A DNA stretch of 64,000 nt from Hanleya hanleyi (Eukaryota; Mollusca; Polyplacophora; Lepidopleurida; Hanleyidae), in the NCBI GenBank assembly GCA_036873755.1, contig JAVTVY010051596.1, forward strand, positions 1 to 64,000. The letters are read 5' to 3'. The position numbers and the translations under genes were made by a program. A model generated the notes under the pieces. The model was not told where the DNA came from. It saw nothing but the letters and a program-made list of their open reading frames with translations, and did not search any database. Below, piece by piece: positions 11,246 through 19,060 of the stretch; position 1 is the first letter of the stretch; each line of letters begins with the position of its first letter.

Positions 11246-11600
11246 ATGAACATCACTATACGCATCTTCAAACATAACATATCCCATAAATCAGTTCATT
11301 TGTTTATATCACCGTATACTGATAATATTAGATATTATCCAGTTCTAGCAATCCGTGCTTATTTTCGGTTGCATATTTCACATCCGAGGACGGGACCCCT
11401 GTTTCAATTCTCAGAAGATGGGCCCGTTACAGCTTCCCATTTCTCAGCTCATGTAAAAAAACGGAATCTCTTTAATCGGCATTGACCCTCTTTAATAGGC
11501 CATAGCTTGCGCCTTGGCGCAGCCACTTCATCTTCAGCAGCGGTTATCCCGAATAACTTATTCAAAAGTGTGTAGATGGAAGACTAGCACTATATTAGAA
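11246..11600 (+). pseudogene. DIRS tyrosine recombinase, C-terminal part
   Basis: The frame 11246-11485 contains YPVLAIRAYFRL and TGPLFQFSEDGPVTASHF, followed by VKKRNLF, a conserved stretch of DIRS/Ngaro recombinases. After a stop and a frame change, the sequence from about 11502 reads GHSLRLGAAT and later RWKTS. That matches the H-x-x-R catalytic box and the following W position. The N-terminal recombinase part between 10640 and 11200 is too decayed to trace. It identifies the element as tyrosine-recombinase-bearing (DIRS) and is non-functional as found. Confidence 0.75.
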
Positions 11601-12057
11601 TGATACATTTCACTTGGTAGCTATGCATTGTCCAGCCACGGGCTGCATTGTATAATAGCCCCAACGAATGTATTGCATAGATAAGGATCTGGTCCAACTT
11701 GACCCAGTTTGGCAAAAGTCCGTCAGGGGCGGCCGTTCCATCTGAGTCAGTTATATTTGATTATTTTCTAATATTTACCATATATTTAACACCAAGAAAA
11801 CAATTAAAGAAAATATTTCAAAAATTTACATCTTTCTGTTCTGACGTAGCTGTAACGTCATTATGGCGGCCATCTTGGATTATTTTGCATTTCTCGTTAG
11901 ACCTTAGCCAACACTATTAGTGTGGAAATTTTCAAATTCCTACTCCAAAGGATAGCGAATATATGATGTTTTGAAAATCGCTGAAATAAAAATTGCCATT
12001 TTTTGGCCCAAAATGACCTCGGGCCCCTAATGGGCCACAAATTGCCTCGTGGGCCTC

Positions 12058-12179
12058 GAAATCGGGGGCACCCCTTCTGATGTTGATGTCGGTGCCTCTG
12101 GCGACACGTGTGCCAAATTTGGTGCTTTATTCCACTCTGTCACGATAAAGTGAAAATCTGGCCTTAAGCCACAGGACTA
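12058..12179 (-). repeat. DIRS right inverted terminal repeat
   Basis: Reverse complement of the left terminus at 8443-8551, ending in GGACTA at 12174-12179 and followed by TTC and gypsy RT sequence. The inner boundary was set where the shared GGGGTGCCC...ATTTC block ends. Confidence 0.8.
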
Positions 12180-12855
12180 TTCTGCAAATCTGGTAACTTC
12201 AAAATAGGCGGAGATGACAACATGTCCTTGAGAGCCAAGAAAGCCTTTTCTTGTGACTCTCCCCATCTCACTTTGTTAGGTGTTTTCTTTTTGGTCAAAT
12301 CGGTGAGAGGCGATGCTACATCTGAATAATTTGGAATAAAATTCCTGTACAATCCCGTTAAACCAAGGAAAGCACGCACCTGTTTCTTCGCCACAGGTCT
12401 GGCTGATTTCTGAATTTTGTCTAGTGTACAAGTCATAGGACTCAAACCGTCATCACCTACCACATGACCCAAGAAGTCCAAGGTTGAGAATCCTACCAAG
12501 CATTTACTTGGTCTAGCCGTGATATTGGCCTCTTTCAACCTTTTGAAAACTTTCTTGAGACAAATTATGTGCTCTTCCCATGTTCGAGTGTGTATTAAAA
12601 TGTCGTCAATATAACTGTCAACATTGTCAATACCTTCCAACAGTTTTCTCATCATTCTCGAGAACTTGGGTGGCGAGCAAACCAAAGCGAAGGGCATAGT
12701 GCAGAAATGGAATAGCCCATTCGGCGCTGAAACCGCGGTGGTTTCATTGGCATCCTCTGCCATAGGATTCTGCCGGTACCCCTTACTCAGATCTATCTTT
12801 GTAAAATATCTGTCATTTGAAAGTTTCGCAAAAATATCCCCAGGCTTGGCCTTCT
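12180..12855 (-). pseudogene. Ty3/gypsy reverse transcriptase, 5'-truncated
   Basis: Minus-strand pol fragment. In order: KPGDIFAKLSNDRYFTKIDL (motif A; the Asp is in KIDLSKGY), FHFCTMPFALVCSPPKF, the catalytic box VDSYIDDILIHT, HxxxLKxVFxRL, KCxVGFSTLDFLGHVV, then the thumb and connection with AFLGLTGLYRNFIPNYSD and the KVRWGESQEKAFLALK start toward RNase H. The frame is open from about 12855 to the DIRS junction at 12180. The 5' end is lost exactly where the 155-bp array begins (CTAGGTGAGCCCC). Catalytic residues look intact; the copy is dead through truncation and insertion. No gag, protease or LTR was found. Confidence 0.9.
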
Positions 12856-13640
12856 AGGTGAGCCCCTAATGGGCCGATGGAGTTGTATGAGGTATATGTG
12901 AAGCATATGTGAGGGGACATCCGACTGGACTAGTGTCTCGGCCGTTGTCAACATTCTGCGCATGCGCGAGAGGGAATTGTGGGAAAAGGGAATGGAGATA
13001 GACGTTTTGGGGTCTAGATGGGCCACTATTGGTCCTATGGAGTCGTATGAGGTATCAATGTGAAGCATTCGTGAAGGAGCATCCGACGGGGTGGGTGAGA
13101 CGTGGAACTGACATCATTCTGCGCATGCGCAGTATACAAAGTGTATGGAAATAGACGTTTTGGGATCTAGGTGAGCCCCTAATGGGCCGATGGAGTCGTA
13201 TGAGGTATCAATGTAAAGCAGTCGTGAAGGAGCATCTGTCTGGACTAGTGTGTCGTCCGTGGCAACATTCTGCGCATGCGCAGACAGGGAATTGTGGGAA
13301 AAGAGAATGGAAATATACGTTTTGGGGTTTAGGTGGGCCACTATTGGTCCGGTGGAGTCAAGTGAGGTATCAATGTGAAGCACACGTGAGGGAGCATCCG
13401 ACTGGGTGGATGTGGGATAGGAATATCGTCATTCTGCGCATGCGCAGGCAGGCCGTAGCATAGAAATAGACATTTTGGGGCCGATATGGCCCACTAATGG
13501 TCCAAATGGGTTGTGGGAGGTGTCAAAGTGAAGCTTTTTGTGGGGTAGAGTCAGAATGGCGTGTTTTTTATTGCAAGTCGCGTTAATCTGCGCATGCGCA
13601 ATTGGGTGTAGTAAGTAGAGTGGCCATTTTGGGGAAGTGA
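12856..13640. repeat. ~155-bp array with TGCGCATGCGCA palindromes
   Basis: Five diverged head-to-tail units, each running CTAxxTGxGCCxCTAxTGG, ATGGAGTxGTATGAGGTATC, a GAAGCAxxxGTGAxGGxxCATCCG block, then an AxCATTCTGCGCATGCGCA block and an ATxGAxATAxACGTTTTGGG end. The palindrome lies at 12957-12968 (last base G), 13120-13131, 13271-13282, 13435-13446 and 13589-13600, spaced 151-164 bp. The core equals the NRF1 consensus. The array abuts truncated gypsy RT on one side and decays toward 13860 on the other. Confidence 0.85.
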
Positions 13641-13929
13641 AGGAAGGTATTTGGTGTAGAGATAGACCATATTGCTCCGAATGCGTGGTGTGGGGTGTCA
13701 TTTTGTAGCTCTCGGGGTGTAGTCTCCGATTTGAAGTATGTCCACTCCATCTGTGACGTCATCGGTGACGTCATCAGTAGGAGTAGTAGACAAAGTGGGC
13801 ATTTTGGGGGTGTGAAGGAAGGTGTTTTGGGGTAGAAATGGACCATCCTTGGTCCGAATGCGTCGTGTGAAGTGGTGAATTTGCCCAAAAGCTCTGATTT
13901 TCATGGAATTGTCACTAATTCATTGGAAA
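13641..13929. repeat. Degenerate continuation of the 155-bp array
   Basis: It retains ATTTTGGGGxxGTGAAGGAAGG, CCATxxTxxTCCGAATGCGT and GTGTGxxGTG blocks, now in two ~170-bp units (about 13620-13790 and 13795-13900) without the TGCGCATGCGCA box. Two CRE palindromes lie between these units. Confidence 0.5.
13754..13773. promoter_or_regulatory. Paired CRE palindromes
   Basis: TGACGTCA occurs twice, at 13754-13761 and 13766-13773, each followed by TC and 12 bp apart. This is the CREB/ATF consensus. It lies ~500 bp beyond the 3' end of the nearest (minus-strand) gene. No function is claimed; it may just be part of the repeat. Confidence 0.4.
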
Positions 13930-13990
13930 TGCAGTGACGCCCGTCAACGTCCGCCTTAACGCGCTAGCATAACGCCTTGACGCCTTGATA
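13930..13990. repeat. ACGCC-rich block downstream of finger gene
   Basis: A cluster of GTGACGCCC, GTCAACGTCC, CCTTAACGCG, CATAACGCC, TTGACGCC and TTGATATTGACA words. The same vocabulary recurs at 14908-14978, between the two virus-like genes. The pairing suggests an element-specific intergenic signal or a short recombination repeat. Confidence 0.5.
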
Positions 13991-14289
13991 TTGACAGATG
14001 AGAGAAAAACAACAACAACAAGGATGGCAGATGAGAGAACAACAACAACAACAACAAGTTTTCATATAGTTTATGCTCCCCAATGTTACATCATACCCAC
14101 GCTGGGGGAGCCGCGTTGGGTATGTTTACAATTCGAGAAGACTCTTGTCGAATCAGAGACCGCCATTTGGCGCTGTATCTGTCATATTCGTTCTTGCCCG
14201 TTAGGTGTATTCTCGGCTGCTCTTGTCCAATCAGAAGCCGTCCTTAACAAAGTCCCATCTTCGGCCATGTTCGCTCTCATCCGTTTGTT

Positions 14290-14898
14290 CTAATCGTCGT
14301 CGGGTAGGCCTGGATATTGTTCGGGCAGCATGTCTTGAAACAGTTGTTTGCGCATTCTGATCGCATTTTCCAGGGCCTCGGTGGGTGGTAGCCCCATATT
14401 CTCTTCCAAGTGACGCTTGGTCTTCATGATGAACCTGTGCGTGGGGTCGCCTTTCATTTCAAGCGGTAGTAAGGTATACTGTTCATATTTCGCCATGGCT
14501 GTTTTCCTGATGCAGGGGCGCATTTGGGTGTACGCATGTTGTAAGCTATCCTGTCCCGCGTCCTCGATCACTGCAGCGTGAGTATTGATAGCTGCTGTCA
14601 CAATACGATCCCAAAAGGTAGGTTCTGCCTCACTTTCCTGGGATGTAGGCTGACTATCTGGGTCAAGCTCTCCGTATCAGTAGACAGACTGTCAGCAATC
14701 TCTATTTCGGTATCAGTTGATTTCAGCAGTCTCTGTATCAGCATCCGCCTCAAAGGACTTCTCGGAGTCTTCAATCGCATGTATATTTTTCTGGTGTCGC
14801 ATCATATCGTAATGTCTGGTGAACGTGCGTTCACACTCAGAACAAGTATAAGCCATGTTGACGGTTGAACGTCGACTGTGCGTGTTTGGGGAATACAT
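14290..14898 (-). pseudogene. Virus-like element protein with N-terminal C2H2 finger
   Basis: The frame opens at ATG 14898 (a second Met is at codon 15). Codons 19-40 encode one C2H2 finger of the form C-x2-C-x12-H-x4-H with a CERTFTRH core. A Glu/Asp/Thr/Ser-rich acidic linker follows, then a ~110-residue helical, Met- and Arg-rich domain (FWDRIVTAAINTHAAV... to a DDD C-terminus, stop at 14290-14292). Within the acidic linker (about 14670-14725) the reading frame changes and then returns, so two compensating indels, or one replaced patch, disrupt it. Its start lies 77 bp after the stop of the packaging ATPase on the same strand. The shared finger type and spacing imply one element. Function is unknown; the domain is not one I can name. 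Confidence 0.7.
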
Positions 14899-14907
14899 TT
14901 GCTTTCA

Positions 14908-14978
14908 TAGACAGTAACGCCCACTGTTACGCCTTAACGCCCTATCTGTACACTTTCTTAACGCTTTAACGTCTTTTA
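14908..14978. repeat. ACGCC-rich intergenic block
   Basis: It contains GTAACGCCC, TTACGCCTTAACGCCC, CTTAACGCTTTAACGTC and similar words packed into the short gap between the ATPase stop and the finger-protein start. It matches the vocabulary of 13930-13990. Given the 77-bp gap it probably overlaps any promoter, 3'-end signal or spacer of the element. Confidence 0.5.
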
Positions 14979-15866
14979 ATGATGCGTTCGAACAAATGTT
15001 GCTTTTGTGCTATTGCTCTGACATACGCCGCTTTCCAGTTCATTCTCGAGGTTTTCAACATCAATGACCCACTGTATGGGGGTGGGTTGCTGCTGCTGCT
15101 CTGCCAAGAGTGGACTCGGCGGATGGTGTAGGGGTATATGACGTTGTGGTGATCCCTCGCCGGGTAACAGGTGGGTCGTCAGCCGAAAATCTTCGGGGGT
15201 ACGGGCTTTTAAATCCTTGAACAGGTAGCCATACGGACGACTTGTCGCCCCTTGAAACGCCTGCATGAAATGGTCGATGTTTTGAGGATAAATTCAACTA
15301 CCAAACACACGGATTTGTGCTCTGTCAATGGGATTGGAGAACAACACAAAGTATTGGCAGTTCAAGGCAATATCTCTGGACGCCTTCCCTTGAGGAAAGA
15401 GATTCTGGGTCAAATAGATGACGGGCAGATTCCGATGATGGGATCCTTTAGTAAACAAGTCGGCGACGGGTGAATTGTCCTTGGCCGCACTCATCAGATC
15501 ATCTAGCACTACCACGTTGGTCTGCTGGGGGGTCAAAGTAATATGGTTTGCGGGGAATCCCTGGGACGAAGCTCACATTCTGTAACCTTGTAGTTTCGTA
15601 GGCGGGCTGCCATTGGCTATAACACCAAACAACACGTGTGGGAGCTGGGGTTGCCACACCTTCCTCTAAGAACTTCATCACCCAGGACGTCTTTCCACAT
15701 GCCGTAGGGCCGTTCACCTTCATCGTATAGGGATGCTCTACTGCTCTTGTTGGACCTATAGCGGGACTCGGCTGTGACTCTTGGTTGTGTTTGCGTTGAA
15801 TGTGCCTGAGCATACTATCGCGACGAGAGAAGGTTCTCTGACAGAACGTACACGTACACGACTACC
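14976..15866 (-). pseudogene. C2H2-finger / DNA-packaging ATPase (A32, FtsK-HerA type), broken
   Basis: Minus-strand gene of a virus-like element. In order: a C2H2 finger (C-x2-C-x12-H-x4-H; CQRTFSRR core at ~15850-15790); a linker with EHPYTMKVNG leading into Walker A GPTACGKT (15711-15688); a VVWCYSQWQPAY segment; Walker B VVVLDD (15515-15498); SHHRNLPVIYLTQNLF (sensor region); a CQYFVLFSNP segment; and a C-terminal RPYGYLFKDL...TPEDFRL module. This order matches the packaging ATPases of Maverick/Polinton, adintovirus-like and related elements; the finger at the front is unusual. Damage: a 1-nt frameshift near 15550-15575, an in-frame TGA at 15294-15296, and no Met before the finger because a TGG microsatellite with an in-frame stop replaces the 5' end. 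In a live element it would pump DNA into capsids. No capsid, integrase or polymerase gene was found nearby. Confidence 0.8.
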
Positions 15867-15957
15867 ACCACCACCACCACCACCACACACCACCACCAAC
15901 ACCACCACCACACACCTCCACACACCACCACACACCACCACCAACACCAACACCGGG
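15860..15957. repeat. (CCA)n/(CACCA)n microsatellite
   Basis: An imperfect CCACCA/CACACCA run overlaps the 5' edge of the ATPase gene (TGG/GGTGTG on its coding strand). On that strand an in-frame TAG closes the run just before the first finger cysteine. Expansion here probably destroyed or moved the original start codon. Confidence 0.85.
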
Positions 15958-16026
15958 CGTTGACGGTGGTAGCTCCCGTGTGGCAGAGCTCCTTGATCGG
16001 AGCTCTTGGAGCTCAAAGCTCGGAAA

Positions 16027-16050
16027 TGACGTCATCGCATGCATGCGCGC
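16027..16050. promoter_or_regulatory. CRE palindrome plus GCATGCATGCGCGC, upstream of ATPase gene
   Basis: TGACGTCA at 16027-16034 is followed by CGCATGCATGCGCGCG and preceded by three GAGCTC-containing words (15985-16020). It is ~160 bp upstream of the finger-ATPase frame on the minus strand, so it could be its promoter. No TATA box or initiator was identified, so this is inference from position only. Confidence 0.3.
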
Positions 16051-16084
16051 GTACCTGTGCTGCACCCGCACCCTGGTGTACCCT

Positions 16085-16290
16085 ATTCCCTACGAGATAA
16101 TTGACCAATCGCGAATTTCCTCCTAGATAATTATTTCGGGGGATATTATCTCAGGGAAAATTAATTTTCCCCGAGATAATTAACCAATGGCGAATTTCCT
16201 CCCAGATAATTATCTCGGGGTAAATTATCTTCCCCCTAGATAATTGACCAGTGGCGAATTTTCCTCTAGATATTATCTCGGGGGCAATTG
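16085..16290. repeat. Three-unit array of ATTATCTCGGGG hairpins
   Basis: Units at about 16092, 16178 and 16240 run GATAATTxACCAxTxGCGAATT, TCCTCxxAGAT, ATTATxTCGGGG. The ends (CGAGATAATT and AATTATCTCG) are reverse complements, so each unit can fold on itself. They lie just upstream of the virus-like genes; there is no evidence that they form a true element terminus. Confidence 0.6.
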
Positions 16291-16836
16291 AAAAAATATT
16301 AACTATGTCCACTCCACGGTTCCGTAGAAATACACCGGGAAAGTAGCAAAACTTTTTTTTAAAATAAATTAATCGTTGCAAAATCTTTACTGTAAACTCG
16401 TCGATTTTTTTGGAGATGCGAATAGACATTAGTGTCATATTCCGAACATCAATTTCTCATTAATGGTGCATTCGATCTTGATAATATCAGATATTGATAT
16501 ACCGAACTGAAGCGGTTGTGCTTAACCTGTATAATGTGATTGTATAACATAATCCGTTCATCTAACTGAAAATCATCTTCGACTGCCTGAACAGAGTTCA
16601 CTGCATGCGTTCACCTAATGGAAAAAATGAGCGTGAATTCAGTCTATCTATTCTCTTCACCAAGCACGTTATGGTTTGTGGGACAAGTTCATCTTATCAA
16701 CAAAAGCATGAAAAGGTTACGTGCTTTTGATGCAAGTATCTGTGCAGAGTCTAAAAGCTCAGTGATAAGGGCCTATCGCGATAGGGGACCATTCATGTAG
16801 CCTATTGGACAGGGCCTACATAGACCCCTGAGGCAG
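16291..16836. other. No recognisable feature
   Basis: AT-rich sequence with short open frames only; no repeat or domain seen. Confidence 0.5.
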
Positions 16837-17304
16837 TTTTGTACACCCCTCGATAATTTGTCTTCTGTAATAAGTAAATATTCAACATAACAATAACAAT
16901 GTATATATTTTATGAAAGCGTATGTCCTGAGGAATTTACTTATGTAATTTGCATAACTGTTGCTACTACAGTGTAGAAAATATTCAAAATTAAAAAAAAA
17001 AAAATGAAATGAAAACAACAACCTCCATTTTCAAATGTGATGGTATCCCTTGATCAAAGACAATTAGAACTAGTAAACAGCGTCTCAGTTCGGCTTAGTT
17101 TTTGAATTATACAACTCTTAATGTACAAAGTTATAATAAAATCAAATTTGGTCAAATCATTTTAGTTTAAATGCTATAAAAGTGCTAAAAAAATGAGACA
17201 TAATTAAATTTCTCAGGACACACGCTTTCATAAATATATACATTGTTATTGTTATGTTGAATATTTACTGTTAAAGAAGACAAATTATCAACGGGTGTAC
17301 AAAA
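16837..17304. repeat. ~105-bp inverted repeat (foldback element)
   Basis: The left arm (16837-16945) and right arm (17200-17304) are reverse complements. The arms begin TTTTGTACACCC / GGGTGTACAAAA and share GATAATTTGTCTTCT, AATATTCAACATAACAATAA and AAAGCGTATGTCCTGAG/CTCAGGACACACGCTTT. The 255-bp spacer is AT-rich and non-coding. No convincing target-site duplication was found. It is most likely a non-autonomous DNA transposon. Confidence 0.75.
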
Positions 17305-18020
17305 GAGGACCACGTATCCTTAAGTGATGTTGCATGATATGTACCAACCTAGATAAACAAAGACGGTAAATCAGTGGGATATCATCTGGACGTAAAGCTA
17401 TTAAAAAATCGTGCGAAATATTCGCCGATATTCAAAGAGATCCCATAACAAGACAATCACGACAAGTTGTCCCTTTTCACTTTGAAAATGATTGAAGTTT
17501 GATTCAGGGAAAATAACACCTTCGCACGGCATGATCTTTCGATATTTTCTGCCGCCTAACATAGCCAGACTTTTCGGTGGGAGCCAACCCTTTGATGTGC
17601 ACACCTACTGTCTGGAAATGATGCCGTATTTGGATACTGGTGACCGTTACTGTTTATATTGGTCCACATTCTACCGTGTGTAATTACTGTGGGCGCGACT
17701 GATTTTGAAATTGTTTCACCAAGCTGTAGCCATCCGATTGGCTAACAAATGTAGTTTGAATTTCGCACGAGATTTATATAGCGCTGAAGTCAAATATAAT
17801 ATTTCGTAATATTATATCTGAGTTTACGGAGATTGGGTATGTACGGTTACTTCCTGGAACAGAATATCTAGAAGATCTATACAGGCTTCAGAAGAAGATA
17901 TCTTCCGGATATTACGTTCCAGGATTTGATCCTCATAATAATGTACCGGTAGGGTAAACACTGTATTTGTATTGTTACATGGTATAGGCCCAACTAGCGA
18001 TAGGTCTATATACTGCATAA
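17305..18020. other. No recognisable feature
   Basis: Short open frames only. Nothing supportable on either strand. Confidence 0.5.
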
Positions 18021-18306
18021 AAAAACGTGTACAATATACGGAGCCGTAGGACATGGGATTTTTTTTAAGCCCCTATTAAGTGGTTATAACGACTTATTAT
18101 GTCGTTAGAACGACGACTTAATAAATCGTTAACAAATCGTTCTAACGATATAATAACTCGTTCTAACGACATAATAAGTCGTTCTAACGACATAATAAGT
18201 CGTTATAACAACCGCATAAGTCGTTCTAACGACATAATAAGTCGGACCTAATAGGGGCTAAAAAAAAATTCCGTGTCTCTTTTACGACTCCGTACACACG
18301 CGTTTT
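18021..18306. mobile_element. Foldback MITE with TCGTTCTAACGA tandem core
   Basis: The outer arms are inverted: left AAAAACGTGTAC..ACGGAGCCGTA..TTTTTTTTAAGCCCCTATTA, right TAATAGGGGCTAAAAAAAAA..TACGACTCCGTACACACGCGTTTT, in all about 75-80 bp. The core (18085-18245) is a 21-23-bp tandem repeat, TCGTTCTAACGACATAATAAG. Its TCGTT-CT-AACGA box is itself nearly palindromic, so the whole element is palindromic at two scales. There is no open frame. Part of the outer arm (ACGCGTGTGTA) also occurs at 42595. Confidence 0.8.
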
Positions 18307-18308
18307 CC

Positions 18309-19060
18309 CCACAATATGACACCGATATATAGTGGAACATTCGTGTACCAGTGAGTGTTACAGCAATGTAACAATTTATGTTGGACCATCATGGTACCAT
18401 TTGATGTTGCCGACGATGTAACATTATATATTGGTACATCATTGGCGACGGCTGTCGGTCCAAAATGTATACGGTTTGGATTGTTCCAATGTCGGTCCTA
18501 CATTGGCTCTCGTTTGTTTGAGGGTAAGAATAGCCATCCTTGGTATATTGTACCATCATTGTACCATTTTAAAATGGACAAATATTGTAACATTAAAAAT
18601 TTAGGAAAATAAAAAGAACTCTTTGTTAATCGGAGATAAAGAAGGTCGTCAGTTTGGAGTTACGTGCGCGTCCGCTTTCAAATTGGGATTTTTTTGGGGG
18701 ATGGAGTGAATTACGAGTTACGGCCCTTGAACTACGCTGTCTGGCTGACAGAAAAAAACACTCACCACATCTTCAGCTCAGTCAAACCGATTTATTTCAT
18801 ATTTTGGAAGTCCGATGTCGGTTCTGGGTATGCTGATTCAAAGACTTGAGCCATGCGCTCGAGATATCAAGCTCAACAATCCAAAAGAAAGAACATCCCG
18901 ATCTACAAAGGCATTTGAAACTCAGGAACAGAAAAACGAACGCAATCGGCACAACAACAACATCAAGAAGCACCTGTGCCGATTTTCCGTATACGGCGAA
19001 TATTCCACCCGCTATGACAGGCAGGACCAGGTAAATAATTCCATTACTCTAAAATTTATA
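18309..19060 (+). repeat. Dispersed repeat, copy 1 (paralogue of 25941-26695)
   Basis: It begins CCACAATATGACACCGATAT and runs through GATGTTGCCGACGATG, TATTGGTACATCATTGGCGACG, TTTGTTTGAGGGTAAGAATA, GAGTTACGTGCGCGT and CATATTTTGGAAGTCCGATG. The second copy is 7.63 kb downstream in the same orientation with the same order. It marks the 5' edge of the tandem segmental duplication. No credible coding capacity. Confidence 0.85.

Larger units (their letters stand above)
8443..12179 (+). mobile_element. DIRS-type tyrosine-recombinase retroelement inserted in gypsy pol
   Basis: A 3737-bp element begins TAGTCC and ends GGACTA, with inverted terminal repeats of about 110-120 bp (8443-8551 and 12058-12179). 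These share GTGGCTTAAGG, TGGAATAAAGCACCA and CAGAAGGGGTGCCC. A TTC trinucleotide sits at both edges (8440-8442, 12180-12182), and removing the element plus one TTC restores the gypsy frame. Inside, in order, are DIRS-type reverse transcriptase, RNase H and tyrosine recombinase. Known DIRS elements have inverted termini and integrate by recombinase, sharing a trinucleotide with the target, which fits what is seen. It is shorter than typical DIRS elements (~4.5-6 kb): no gag-like ORF was found, and frames are broken. A SINE sits inside it. Confidence 0.85.

Noticed and set aside
12793..13888. Tandem minus-strand proteins (His/Ser/Pro-rich)
   Set aside because: They are translations of the 155-bp array.
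13754..14290. Promoter of a plus-strand host gene (CRE, CCAAT-like words)
   Set aside because: No plus-strand coding sequence follows; the only genes here are on the minus strand.
15756..16071. Val/Gly- or Thr/Pro-rich proteins
   Set aside because: They are translations of the CCA microsatellite on either strand.
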